Translations under genes and position numbers: made by a program
Assembly: GCA_017942035.1 (NCBI GenBank)
Contig: JAGAVG010000043.1
Location: 1 to 64,000 of the forward strand
DNA: 64,000 bases
Direction: 5' to 3'
From: a bacterium
GTDB taxonomy: Bacteria; Cyanobacteriota; Vampirovibrionia; Gastranaerophilales; Gastranaerophilaceae
Shown here: positions 33,855 to 41,581 of the stretch, in pieces
How the letters are laid out: every line of letters starts with the position of its first letter
Numbering within the stretch: position 1 is the first letter of the stretch
Notes under the pieces: model-generated
What the model was told of the DNA's origin: nothing
Database searches by the model: none
What the model saw: the letters and a program-made list of their open reading frames with translations, nothing else

Positions 33855-34553
33855 ATGACAGAAAACAATAACAAACCGGTTGTAAATTTGATTTCAAAGC
33901 CGGAAAATATGCTTAAAACAGTTTATACAGCTTGCAGAACCTGCTATAGTGCGGATTATCCGATAAATATCTACAATAGCACAGATGATGAAGAAAAAAT
34001 GTTAAAGCTCATTGAGCGCGTAATTTCTTCCGGTCACTACTCGACAATTGAACATATTCAAATAAGTTTTGCGATAGCGAATGTTTCAAGAGCTTGTACC
34101 CATCAACTTGTACGTCATCGTCACATGTCTTTTTCCCAGAAATCTCAGCGATATGTCAAGGAAAAAGGGCAGTTTGATTATTTGATACCGCCGACAATCG
34201 AGAAAAATCCTGAGTTGAAAGAGAAATTCACATCTTTTATGGCTGAAATTTCAGAAAAATATCTTGAATTTACTGAGGCCGGAATTCCGGCAGAAGATGC
34301 CCGTGCGATCTTGCCTAATGCTTGTGCTACATCTATGGTTGCAAGTTTGAATTTGCGCGAAATGATTCATCTCGCGAACCTTCGCCTTTGCACTCGTGCG
34401 CAATACGAGATTAGAACTCTTGTTAAGATGATGTGTGAAGAATTAGTGAAAGAAGAACCATGGTTAAAGCCATATCTCGTTCCGAAATGCGAAAGGTTAG
34501 GATTCTGCGATGAGGACAAATCCTGCGGCAGAATGCCAGTTCAAACAAAATAG
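33855..34553 (+). CDS. thyX: FAD-dependent thymidylate synthase
   Basis: Makes dTMP from dUMP with methylene-tetrahydrofolate, NADPH and FAD, independent of ThyA. The 232-aa protein has the ThyX motif RHRHMSFSQKSQR near residue 87, the substrate loops SGHYSTIEH and LPNACATSMVASLNLRE, and RLCTRAQYEIR. Two ATG codons occur in tandem (33852 and 33855); the second is better spaced from AGGGGAG. The C-terminus has extra cysteines (CERLGFCDEDKSCG), as in many clostridial ThyX proteins. Confidence 0.95.
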   Translation: MTENNNKPVVNLISKPENMLKTVYTACRTCYSADYPINIYNSTDDEEKMLKLIERVISSGHYSTIEHIQISFAIANVSRACTHQLVRHRHMSFSQKSQRYVKEKGQFDYLIPPTIEKNPELKEKFTSFMAEISEKYLEFTEAGIPAEDARAILPNACATSMVASLNLREMIHLANLRLCTRAQYEIRTLVKMMCEELVKEEPWLKPYLVPKCERLGFCDEDKSCGRMPVQTK

Positions 34554-34638
34554 TTTGTAACGATTTATTAATCTTATGGCAAATTTTTACTTTTCTAATC
34601 GTTTATAGATATAGTAAGTAAGGTAGAAAGGTATTTTT

Positions 34639-34977
34639 ATGAACACTACAGCAGTAGGTCAAGAGCAAAAGAGTAATTCAAGACCCTTTAGTCCCTTATT
34701 GGCAGTTACAAGTTTAGCTATAACACCTTTGACTGAGGTGGCTTGGGATGCCCGCAAAACCTCAAAGCTTGAAAAAACTCCATATAAAGATGCATTTGTA
34801 AAACATATCGAAAAAGAAGGGAAAGGTTATCAAGAATTCTTTTCTTCTCTGAAAAAGTTCAGCCCGAAAAAAGTCGGCTGGACCGGAGTTCTCCTTACCA
34901 CAGCTATTGAAGCCCTCGGAACATACCTTGTTGCCGGCTGGCTCGCTGATTTGATTGCAGGTAAAAGAAATAAATAG
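34639..34977 (+). CDS. Small membrane protein, 112 aa
   Basis: No family recognised. The start is Ser/Pro/Thr rich with a first hydrophobic stretch (LLAVTSLAITPLTEVAW, about residues 19-36), then a charged middle (KLEKTPYKDAFVKHIEKEGK) and a membrane helix near the C-terminus (VLLTTAIEALGTYLVAGWLADLI, about 83-105 in two parts). GTAGAAAGG lies before ATG 34639. It resembles the small helix-plus-linker proteins elsewhere in the window in style only. Confidence 0.6.
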   Translation: MNTTAVGQEQKSNSRPFSPLLAVTSLAITPLTEVAWDARKTSKLEKTPYKDAFVKHIEKEGKGYQEFFSSLKKFSPKKVGWTGVLLTTAIEALGTYLVAGWLADLIAGKRNK

Positions 34978-35025
34978 TAAATAAGTTGTTTATGATATGT
35001 TAGAGCATTCAGTGTATAAGGAAAA

Positions 35026-35244
35026 TTATAATCCTTCAAAAAAACTTTCAAGTGTATAGCCTAATGCTGTGATAAGATTATAAACATTTGCAAACTTCGT
35101 ATTTCTTTCAGCCCGTTCAACCATACCTATAAAATTTGTGGACACCCCAACTTTTTCAGCTAATTCCGCTTGGGTTAAGTTTGCCTTTTCTCTTGCTCGT
35201 TTTAACCTTTGGCCAAATATTACAACAATTTCTCTTTCTGTCAT
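35026..35244 (-). CDS. XRE-family HTH regulator (paralogue 1)
   Basis: 72-aa Cro/C1-type regulator: FGQRLKRAREKANLTQAEL, then AEKVGVSTNFIGMVERAERN and a short end YTLESFFEGL. About half identical to the regulator at 35819-36037. Together they flank one unknown gene. The target is probably the intervening promoter region; no palindrome was obvious. Confidence 0.85.
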   Translation of the reverse strand: MTEREIVVIFGQRLKRAREKANLTQAELAEKVGVSTNFIGMVERAERNTKFANVYNLITALGYTLESFFEGL

Positions 35245-35349
35245 TTTAAAATTATCTTTTCTTTTTGTAACAAAATAAACAAACCCAGCGTGTTAAAAAA
35301 AATATTATTTGTGGTATAACTGAGAGTGTTATTTATAAGAAAGGGTTAT

Positions 35350-35814
35350 ATGGAAGTTATAACAATTAATTCAGAGCAAGTAATACAACTTATTAAAAAT
35401 GAATATTTAGAAATTGCTCAAAACAATAGGATAGAATTTGTCAATAACAACTTAGTTTTAAACTGTAACGGAGAGATTAGCAATGTTCGCTCAATCAACA
35501 TATTATTTGAAAAATTAGAAATTAAGAATAAACATATAATCGACTATATACAAAATATAATTTGTGAACATCTAAATTTAGAACTCAACGAGGTTATATA
35601 TTCTTCAGGTTGTGCTGATGAATTCGATTTTAAGATAAGATTTGCACCAAACATAGAATGGCAGATTGTTGTATGTGAATATAGCAGGGCTTTACAGAAT
35701 ATGTGTTTTATAAGTGATGAACAGATTAATGTAAAACCCGGTGCGCCAGCTATTGGAATATACAAGAGATTAGGAAAAAGTGCCTATTATTTTAGATGGT
35801 TTGAAAGAATTTAA
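35350..35814 (+). CDS. Hypothetical protein between two XRE regulators, 154 aa
   Basis: No family recognised. Mixed alpha/beta protein with no membrane or signal segment; it starts MEVITINSEQVIQLIKNEYL and has a conserved-looking end GIYKRLGKSAYYFRWFERI. AAAGGG precedes ATG 35350; the frame could open at 35326, but that is upstream of the ribosome site. TATAAC with an A-rich -35 lies at about 35305-35320. Lower GC than neighbours. Its stop is 4 bp from the end of the second XRE gene. Possible accessory or defence-like unit; unproven. Confidence 0.6.
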   Translation: MEVITINSEQVIQLIKNEYLEIAQNNRIEFVNNNLVLNCNGEISNVRSINILFEKLEIKNKHIIDYIQNIICEHLNLELNEVIYSSGCADEFDFKIRFAPNIEWQIVVCEYSRALQNMCFISDEQINVKPGAPAIGIYKRLGKSAYYFRWFERI

Positions 35815-35818
35815 AAAT

Positions 35819-36037
35819 TTATAATGTTTCAAAAAATTGAGCCAATGTAACATCTAATGCATCCGCAATTTTAAATAACTTGTCTATAGTTGTATTTCTT
35901 TTCCCGCGTTCTACCATACCAATAAAATTTGTAGACACATCAAGTTTTTCAGCTAATTTAGCTTGGGTAAGTTTACTTTTTTTTCTAAGTGTTTTTAACC
36001 TTTGTCCAAAAACATATAAATTAGTTTCTTTTTCCAT
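35819..36037 (-). CDS. XRE-family HTH regulator (paralogue 2)
   Basis: 72-aa Cro/C1-type regulator: FGQRLKTLRKKSKLTQAKL, AEKLDVSTNFIGMVERGKRN and an end DVTLAQFFETL. Paralogous to 35026-35244, same strand, with the 154-aa gene between them on the other strand. The pair probably arose by duplication with the middle gene inserted or retained. The tRNA-Arg locus with a duplicated 3' end lies ~300 bp to the right. Confidence 0.85.
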   Translation of the reverse strand: MEKETNLYVFGQRLKTLRKKSKLTQAKLAEKLDVSTNFIGMVERGKRNTTIDKLFKIADALDVTLAQFFETL

Positions 36038-36110
36038 AAATTAATTATGAATATAATTTCAGAAAAATTAAACAAACCGACTGTGCTATTTTAGAGAATT
36101 AACATAATAT

Positions 36111-36336
36111 ATAAAATGGCCCCGGCGCGCTGTCTTGAATTTGCTCCAAGCTCACAAAGTTTCGCAAATGTGGCTTTGCCACAGTATTGCTCAATTTGTT
36201 CGCTATCCGGACTTGTTTCACGTCGTCCGTCCGCAAATTCGCTCGAACGCGAAATCTTCCCGATTGAAATTATTTAAAATTTGCGATGTCTAATGGCGTT
36301 CTCATCGCTGCCGGATAATAAAATGGCCCCGGCGCG
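36111..36336. repeat. 19-bp direct repeat of the tRNA-Arg 3' end (possible att remnant)
   Basis: ATAAAATGGCCCCGGCGCG occurs at 36111-36129 and again at 36318-36336, where it covers the 3' end of the tRNA-Arg gene. The 188 bp between them contain no gene but include a fragment (TCGAACGCG) resembling the tRNA T arm. This is the footprint expected of an element that used the tRNA 3' end as target and has largely been lost. Confidence 0.5.
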
Positions 36337-36397
36337 ATTCGAACGCGCGATCTTTGGTTTAGGAAACCACTGCTCTATCCTGCTGAGCTACGAAGCC
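36324..36397 (-). tRNA. tRNA-Arg (anticodon CCU)
   Basis: 74 nt including the discriminator A. Acceptor GGCTTCG pairs with CGGGGCC (two G-T pairs). D arm GCTC...GAGC. Anticodon loop TTCCTAA gives CCU, reading AGG. T arm CGCGC-GTTCGAAT-CGCGC. CCA not encoded. Confidence 0.93.
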
Positions 36398-36507
36398 ACA
36401 CTGAAAATATTAAATTCTTATCTAATTCTAATACAAAAATTCTTGAATGTAAATCGCGGTCATTGTTCACTATAACAGTTTACAGTTATTGCAAGACAAA
36501 ATATAGC

Positions 36508-36550
36508 AAAAACTCGCACCAAATTTTATATTTTGGTGCGAGTTTTTTAT
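36508..36550 (-). ncRNA. Predicted ~42-nt divergent RNA of cassette D
   Basis: Minus-strand promoter TTGAAA (36580-36585)-17-TATAAT (36557-36562) runs into a symmetrical terminator (AACTCGCACC...GGTGCGAGTT then TTT), directed toward tRNA-Arg. Inferred from promoter and terminator only. Confidence 0.35.
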
Positions 36551-36682
36551 AGCCTTATTATACAATATTTTCAGACACTTTTCAAGTGGTCTTTTGTTGT
36601 TTTTTGATGATTTTTTGAATTTTGAGAAGGTATTTTTTAGTGAGTTTCAGGCCTACATGCACCAAAATATAAATTATGGTGC
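36516..36682 (+). repeat. Prepilin cassette element, copy D (167 bp)
   Basis: Distal palindrome 36516-36539, proximal palindrome 36659-36682. Here both are close to perfect: the distal one extends to AAAAACTCGCACC...GGTGCGAGTTTTT, the proximal one to CATGCACC...GGTGCATG. The core matches copies A, B, C and E. The ribosome site of prepilin D follows 30 bp later. Confidence 0.85.
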
Positions 36683-36725
36683 ATGAATTTAAAGGATAAT
36701 TTAAGAAAATATGGAGGACAAAAGT

Positions 36726-37643
36726 ATGATAAATGAAGGCAAACGAGAAATAACATGTCATGCTGAACTTGTTTCAGCATCTCATGATACTGAGATTCCG
36801 AAACAAGTTCGGAATGACATGAACCCCTCACCCCAACCCTCTCCCACAAGGGGCGAGGGAGTAAGTAGTAGGGTAGACTTTAGTCTACCAGAAAAACTGG
36901 ATTGCCGCGCGTCGCTCGCAATGACGAAAGTTGCTTTCACCCTTGCCGAAGTCCTAATCACCCTCGGGATAATTGGGATTGTTGCAGCGATGACCATGCC
37001 GGCGGTAATAGGTAAGATTAAGCACAAGCAGCTTGAGGCTAGGTTTAAGAAAACTTACTCTGTTTTATCACAAATTACGATGGAGCTTCCTATGCAATTT
37101 GGGACTTGCAATTCTGACGTACGCACACATTACCAGTTAAACGATTTTGTACTTTCAAAATTGAATAATCCAAAACTTAGTACGGTCAGTTATGACTCTT
37201 TTAATACTTACAACTTAAAACCTACCACAGCTTTAATGCATAACAATTGTTTTTCTGAAACAAATACGAGTTATTTAACTTCGGATGGTACTGCTATAGC
37301 TTTTTGCTTAAATTGGACACAAGGAAATATGATAAGTATAGATATTAACGGTCCTCAAAACAAGCCGAATGCGTTTGGTCATGATTTGTTTTTCTTCGGT
37401 ATTGATAAAGAAACCTGTAAGTTATATCCGTTCACAGCTCAATGGAGGACTTGCACAGCAGAAGATACCGGTTGTGCCGGAGGTGGTGGTAGTAATTTTG
37501 ACGGTTTTGGTTTTAAATGGACTGCCGGAAACTGTTCAAAATCCTCAAATGCTATAGAAAATGGATTTGCATGCACGCAAAAGGCAATTTCTAACACTTG
37601 TCCTGATGATAACAGTAAAAGTTATTGGGATTGTCTCCCTTAG
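36726..37643 (+). CDS. Prepilin-like protein D with a repeat-invaded leader
   Basis: Prepilin family protein. GGAGG 8 nt before ATG 36726 fixes the cassette-type start. The leader is then ~66 residues instead of ~9, because repeat-derived peptides (CHAELVSASHDTE, PSPQPSPTRGEG, SRVDFSLPE, CRASLAMT) are inserted in frame before KVAFTLAEVLITLGIIGIVAA. The mature domain (~240 aa) contains many Cys and ends SYWDCLP. Initiation at ATG 36921 (MTKVA leader) is possible but lacks a ribosome site. Whether the long leader is still processed is unknown. Confidence 0.8.
   Translation: MINEGKREITCHAELVSASHDTEIPKQVRNDMNPSPQPSPTRGEGVSSRVDFSLPEKLDCRASLAMTKVAFTLAEVLITLGIIGIVAAMTMPAVIGKIKHKQLEARFKKTYSVLSQITMELPMQFGTCNSDVRTHYQLNDFVLSKLNNPKLSTVSYDSFNTYNLKPTTALMHNNCFSETNTSYLTSDGTAIAFCLNWTQGNMISIDINGPQNKPNAFGHDLFFFGIDKETCKLYPFTAQWRTCTAEDTGCAGGGGSNFDGFGFKWTAGNCSKSSNAIENGFACTQKAISNTCPDDNSKSYWDCLP
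36756..36925 (+). repeat. Composite repeats inside the prepilin D coding start
   Basis: Four units in a row: TGTCATGCTGAAC inverted unit (36756-36819), CCCCTCACCCC...GGGGCGAGGGAG unit (36824-36861), GGTAGAC-TTTA-GTCTACC hairpin (36872-36889) and ATTGCCGCGC...CGCAATGAC unit (36899-36925). All occur in intergenic DNA elsewhere in the window; here they keep the frame open. Confidence 0.85.
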
Positions 37644-37663
37644 TTCTCATTTAGCTATTTTTA

Positions 37664-38641
37664 CTATTTTGTAAAGTCGATCAGAACTTTTAAAACATCG
37701 CGTTCTTTATTTTTCTCAAAGGCTTCTATTGATTTATTCATAGGATAAATCGCAGAAATTAGCGGTGTAAAATCAACCTTGCCGGATTTTAAAAGTCTCA
37801 ATGCAGCACCAAATTGTCCGCAACGTGAGCCTAAAACTGTAATTTCATCAATTACAATCGGAGCAAGATTTAACTCTTTTCCTGTTGCAACCGTGCTTTT
37901 TAAAACCAAAACTCCTCTAGGTTTTGTCAAAGCCATAGCAGTTTCAAATCCGGAAGCGGAGCCGGTTGCCTCAACCACAACATCGTATTTCTTTTCTACT
38001 TTAAAATCAGAAAGCAAGCAGGTTTCAACCCCTTGATTTTTTGCAATATCAAGTTTATTTTGATGTTTCCCGACAAGAAGAACGTCGTAATTTTGTGCAT
38101 TCAAAGTTAATGCCGTAATCAGACCTAGTTTTCCGTCACCTAAAACAACAACTTTTTCAAACGGTTTGATGTGTAATTGTTCTGTAATTTCACAAGCTGC
38201 AGCCAGTGGTTCAACAAAAACTGCCTGTTCAGTCGGAACATTTTCCGGAACTTCAAACAAAACTTCCAGCGGCATTGTGAAATATTCAGCCATACAGCCG
38301 TCTTTCTGCCAAATTCCCAACGTGTGGCGATTTGGGCAATGTCTGTATAATTTTTTGCCGCACCATTCGCAATTTGGGTCTTTACAACCGTAGCTTATTT
38401 CTGAAACAACACGTTTGCCGAGCAGAGATTTATCTTCATCGTTAATTTCTTCAACAATTCCGACAGCTTCATGGCCGAGAATTCCGACGTAACCCATATA
38501 GCCTTTTGTAATTTCATAATCAGTATTACAAATTCCGGCCATTGTAACTCTTATTAAGGCTTCTCCTTTTTTAGGAACCGGTTTTTCGTAATCTTCCACA
38601 AATTTTAGCGTATTATCTTTATCAAAAACTACAGCTTTCAT
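37664..38641 (-). CDS. Zinc-dependent medium-chain dehydrogenase
   Basis: Alcohol/polyol dehydrogenase-type oxidoreductase, 325 aa. Catalytic zinc ligands are in GICNTDYE (Cys) and GHEAVGIVEE (His-Glu); a structural zinc lobe is in CKDPNCEWCGKKLYRHC. The nucleotide fold shows VLGDGKLGLITALTL. The substrate is not predictable. It converges on prepilin D and sits 24 bp after cysE in the same direction. ATG 38641 follows AAAGGATTATT. Confidence 0.85.
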   Translation of the reverse strand: MKAVVFDKDNTLKFVEDYEKPVPKKGEALIRVTMAGICNTDYEITKGYMGYVGILGHEAVGIVEEINDEDKSLLGKRVVSEISYGCKDPNCEWCGKKLYRHCPNRHTLGIWQKDGCMAEYFTMPLEVLFEVPENVPTEQAVFVEPLAAACEITEQLHIKPFEKVVVLGDGKLGLITALTLNAQNYDVLLVGKHQNKLDIAKNQGVETCLLSDFKVEKKYDVVVEATGSASGFETAMALTKPRGVLVLKSTVATGKELNLAPIVIDEITVLGSRCGQFGAALRLLKSGKVDFTPLISAIYPMNKSIEAFEKNKERDVLKVLIDFTK

Positions 38642-38665
38642 AATAATCCTTTCTTATTTTTCGCA

Positions 38666-39322
38666 TTATTGCGACATTTTATCCATTTTTTCTTTCAAAT
38701 CTTGAACTTCATATTTCAGCCTGTTAAGTTCACATTTTACAGGATCAGGAATTCTGTTATGCATCAAAACTCCGTTATTATCCATTATTTTTCGATGAAC
38801 AACCCGTCCGGGAATTCCAACAACTGTTGAATAAGCGTCTACATCTTCTACGACAACCGAGCCTGCACCGACTCTGACAAAATCGCCCAGCGTAATATTC
38901 CCCAAAACCTTAGCTCCGGCTCCGACAATTACGTTATTTCCAAGTGTCGGATGGCGTTTTCCCTGTTCTTTCCCTGTACCGCCAAGGGTAACTTGCTGAT
39001 AAATCAGTACGTCATCCCCGATTATAGTTGTTGCACCTATCACAACACCTTCGCCGTGGTCTATAAAAAATCTGCGGCCGATTTTTGCGGCAGGATGAAT
39101 TTCTATTCCGGTAACAATTCTTGTCAAATACGATATCATACGCGGTATAAGAGGAATTTTCCATTTATAAAGACGGTGTGCAAAACGATAAGCAATAAGA
39201 GCATGAAGTCCCGGATAGCATAAAATTACCTCCGCAAGATTTCCAGCGGCCGGATCTTTTTCGTAAATGACGTTTATGTCCTCTTTTACTTTTGTTATTC
39301 CACGTTTAATTATTGAGAACAA
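38666..39322 (-). CDS. cysE: Serine O-acetyltransferase
   Basis: First committed step of cysteine synthesis: acetylates L-serine with acetyl-CoA. The 218-aa left-handed beta-helix enzyme carries ISYLTRIVTGIEIHPAAKIG, the catalytic region FIDHGEGVVIGATTIIGDDV, QQVTLGGTGKEQGKRHPTLG and VGAGAKVLGNI. It is the short bacterial form that lacks the long N-terminal domain of the enteric enzyme. It lies between tyrS and the dehydrogenase on the same strand, 11 bp from tyrS. cysK is not in the window. Confidence 0.95.
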   Translation of the reverse strand: MFSIIKRGITKVKEDINVIYEKDPAAGNLAEVILCYPGLHALIAYRFAHRLYKWKIPLIPRMISYLTRIVTGIEIHPAAKIGRRFFIDHGEGVVIGATTIIGDDVLIYQQVTLGGTGKEQGKRHPTLGNNVIVGAGAKVLGNITLGDFVRVGAGSVVVEDVDAYSTVVGIPGRVVHRKIMDNNGVLMHNRIPDPVKCELNRLKYEVQDLKEKMDKMSQ

Positions 39323-39333
39323 TATTACTCCTC

Positions 39334-40557
39334 TTATTTTACGAGCTTAGCAAATTTACGTTTGCCTGCCTGTAATATTACCTCATTATCAAAATTTAAA
39401 ACATAGGCTGTATCGGCAATTTTTTCGCCGGCAACTTTTACGCCGCCGCCTTGAATAAGTCGTTTGCCTTCTCCTCTGCTTTGAACAAATTTTAATTCGC
39501 AAAGAACATCAAGAATTCCTTTTCCGTTCATGCCGGAAACTTCTTGAATATCATCCGGAATTCCTTTGTTTGAAAACACACTGATAAATTCTTCTTTAGC
39601 ATGTTCTGCCGCATCTTTTCCGTGATATTCTTCTGTAATCGTCAAAGCTAAACGCATTTTTATATCGCGCGGATTTACAGAACCGGAACTTAACTGTTCT
39701 TCAATTTCTTTAAGTTCAGCGGGTTCAATATCTGTCAACAAATCGAAATATTTCGGGATTAAGCTATCCGGAATGCTCATCAATTTGCCAAACATATCTT
39801 TGGGGCTGTCGGTAAGAGAAATACAATGATCCGGATATGTTTTTGACATTTTAACAACGCCGTCTGTACCTTCAATCAGCGGCAAAAGCATTACCATTTG
39901 CGGGTATTTTTTGCCGTAAGCCGTTTGAATATCACGTCCGAGAAGAGTGTTAAATCTCTGATCAGTGCCGCCGAATTCAATATCAGCATCAATTGCAACA
40001 GAATCATAGGCTTGCATTAAAGGATAGAAAAATTCGTGAATAGAAATCGGTTTACCTTCTGCATAACGTTTTGCAAAATCATCGCGGGTCATCATCTGTG
40101 CAACCGTAACTTTTCCGGCAAGCTGTAAAAGTTCCATAAAATTCAATTTATGAAGCCAATCTGCATTATTTGTAACCTCAGCTTTTGTAACGTCGACAAC
40201 TTTTGCCATTTGTTCAAAGTAAGATTTGGCATTTTCTTCGACCTGTTCTTTTGTCAAAGCCGGACGGGTTTCTGTTTTACCGGAAGGGTCGCCAATCATA
40301 GCTGTTGCACCGCCAACGATTAAAACTATTTTATGTCCGAGCTTTTGAAACTCTCTGAGTTTTCTCATAACAACGGTATGACCTAGGTGCAAATCCGGAC
40401 GTGTCGGATCCATTCCGAGTTTTACTCTCAGCGGGGTGTTTGTATCATGTGCGTGCTGTAATTTTACGGCTAATTCTTCTACTCCGCCCGGCAAAACTTC
40501 GCAATTCTTTGCCAATTTTACGGCTTGCTCAATAAATTCTTCTCTTATATCTACCAT
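39334..40557 (-). CDS. tyrS: Tyrosyl-tRNA synthetase
   Basis: Class I synthetase charging tRNA-Tyr. The 407-aa protein has the HIGH variant HLGHTVVMRK, the tyrosine pocket motif GGTDQRFNTLLGRDIQ, the KMSKT loop and a C-terminal S4 RNA-binding domain (VQSRGEGKRLIQGGGVKV). It resembles the TyrZ-type subfamily because of its HLGH and KMSK forms. ATG 40557 follows AATGGAGAAAGATTT. First gene of a tyrS-cysE-dehydrogenase run. Confidence 0.96.
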   Translation of the reverse strand: MVDIREEFIEQAVKLAKNCEVLPGGVEELAVKLQHAHDTNTPLRVKLGMDPTRPDLHLGHTVVMRKLREFQKLGHKIVLIVGGATAMIGDPSGKTETRPALTKEQVEENAKSYFEQMAKVVDVTKAEVTNNADWLHKLNFMELLQLAGKVTVAQMMTRDDFAKRYAEGKPISIHEFFYPLMQAYDSVAIDADIEFGGTDQRFNTLLGRDIQTAYGKKYPQMVMLLPLIEGTDGVVKMSKTYPDHCISLTDSPKDMFGKLMSIPDSLIPKYFDLLTDIEPAELKEIEEQLSSGSVNPRDIKMRLALTITEEYHGKDAAEHAKEEFISVFSNKGIPDDIQEVSGMNGKGILDVLCELKFVQSRGEGKRLIQGGGVKVAGEKIADTAYVLNFDNEVILQAGKRKFAKLVK

Positions 40558-40664
40558 AAATCTTTCTCCATTTTTCTCAACGTAACTTAATTATATCAAA
40601 AAAATTAAAAAAACATGGCAAAAAATTTTTTGTTTACTTTTTAAAACAGAAACAAGGAGAAATT

Positions 40665-41174
40665 ATGCAAGTAAGTTTCAACGGAATTAAAAATGTCTCT
40701 TCAATGATATACAAACGGGATTCATATACCCAATACGCTGTAAGTGCACAGTTGACGAACGATGAATCCGGAAATGATTTGGATGAGTATAAAAAACTTC
40801 TTGATATTTTGCCTCAAGATGCATCGCATTATAATGACAGCAGGTTTATAAGGTTAAGTTATTTTGCACCGTACGACATAATATTTTTTAACAGTCATGC
40901 TATTGAATTAACAAAAGATGAAATAAAAAATTTGAAAATGTGTGACTACATTGCTAAAATTAACAACAAAATTATGAACAAACCTATAAATGATTTTAAA
41001 ATTGAAGAAAGATACTTAAACAGCGATGATTTTTTAGAAAATACACTTGCTGATACCGGTAGAAATTACGATTTTTGCGATTATGTAGAAACAATAGGAT
41101 TTGATAACTTTTTTTCAATGATTGAAAACCCTAGAAATGCAAAAAATGTTCAAGAAAAATTAATAACAATTTAA
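40665..41174 (+). CDS. Hypothetical protein with N-terminal SFNG motif, 169 aa
   Basis: No family recognised. It begins MQVSFNGIKNVSSM, one of several window proteins with an N-terminal SF(x)G motif. The body is soluble and acidic (KKLLDILPQDASHYN, RYLNSDDFLENTLAD). No membrane helix or Cys motif. CAAGGAG lies 6 nt before ATG 40665. A tail-fibre operon converges on it. Confidence 0.6.
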   Translation: MQVSFNGIKNVSSMIYKRDSYTQYAVSAQLTNDESGNDLDEYKKLLDILPQDASHYNDSRFIRLSYFAPYDIIFFNSHAIELTKDEIKNLKMCDYIAKINNKIMNKPINDFKIEERYLNSDDFLENTLADTGRNYDFCDYVETIGFDNFFSMIENPRNAKNVQEKLITI

Positions 41175-41211
41175 ATAAAATGATGGCAGAACATTTTGAC
41201 GTGACATTATA

Positions 41212-41238
41212 AAAAAAGACCGGAGTGTCTCCGGCCTT
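41212..41238 (-). terminator. Terminator of the tail-fibre pair
   Basis: On the minus strand GGCCGGAG-ACA-CTCCGGTC followed by TTTTTTT, 7 bp past the stop of the gene at 41245. Confidence 0.8.
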
Positions 41239-41244
41239 TATAAG

Positions 41245-41580
41245 CTATTTATTCAATTGTTCTCGAAGTGCGACGGCCTGAGCTTCATATTCAGCTAATT
41301 TATCCGCCTCGCCGGCTCTTAATGCCCTTATTGTTTTTGCATCAATTTCTTCAAGCTGCTGCTTTATCTCTAAATTTTGCTTTTCTTCAGTTACAGTTTC
41401 AAGTTTTTGTTTATATTCATCAGTTTGAAGTTTTTCAGCTAAATACCATTCACCATCAACTTCTGATAATTCAACATCAAGTTCTGTCATTCCTACTGAA
41501 ATGTAAAATTTTGTATTTGTACCTGTTCCTACATGACATAATCCTGTTTCTTCATTTGCTACTTTTGCATATTTTATCAT
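41245..41580 (-). CDS. Putative tail-fibre assembly/accessory protein
   Basis: 111 aa from ATG 41580 (MIKYAKVANEETGLCHVGTG), preceded by AAAGGAGG. The N-terminus and the motif GMTELDVE...DGEWYL resemble short proteins that accompany phage or phage-like tail-fibre genes; the C-terminus is a coiled coil (EIKQQLEEIDAKTIRAL). It starts 1 bp after the stop of the fibre-like gene, so the two are co-translated. No other phage gene lies near. Confidence 0.6.
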   Translation of the reverse strand: MIKYAKVANEETGLCHVGTGTNTKFYISVGMTELDVELSEVDGEWYLAEKLQTDEYKQKLETVTEEKQNLEIKQQLEEIDAKTIRALRAGEADKLAEYEAQAVALREQLNK

Positions 41581-41581
41581 A

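Noticed and set aside
36281-36475. 64-codon ORF across tRNA-Arg
   Set aside because: It overlaps a complete tRNA gene on the other strand and lacks a ribosome site.
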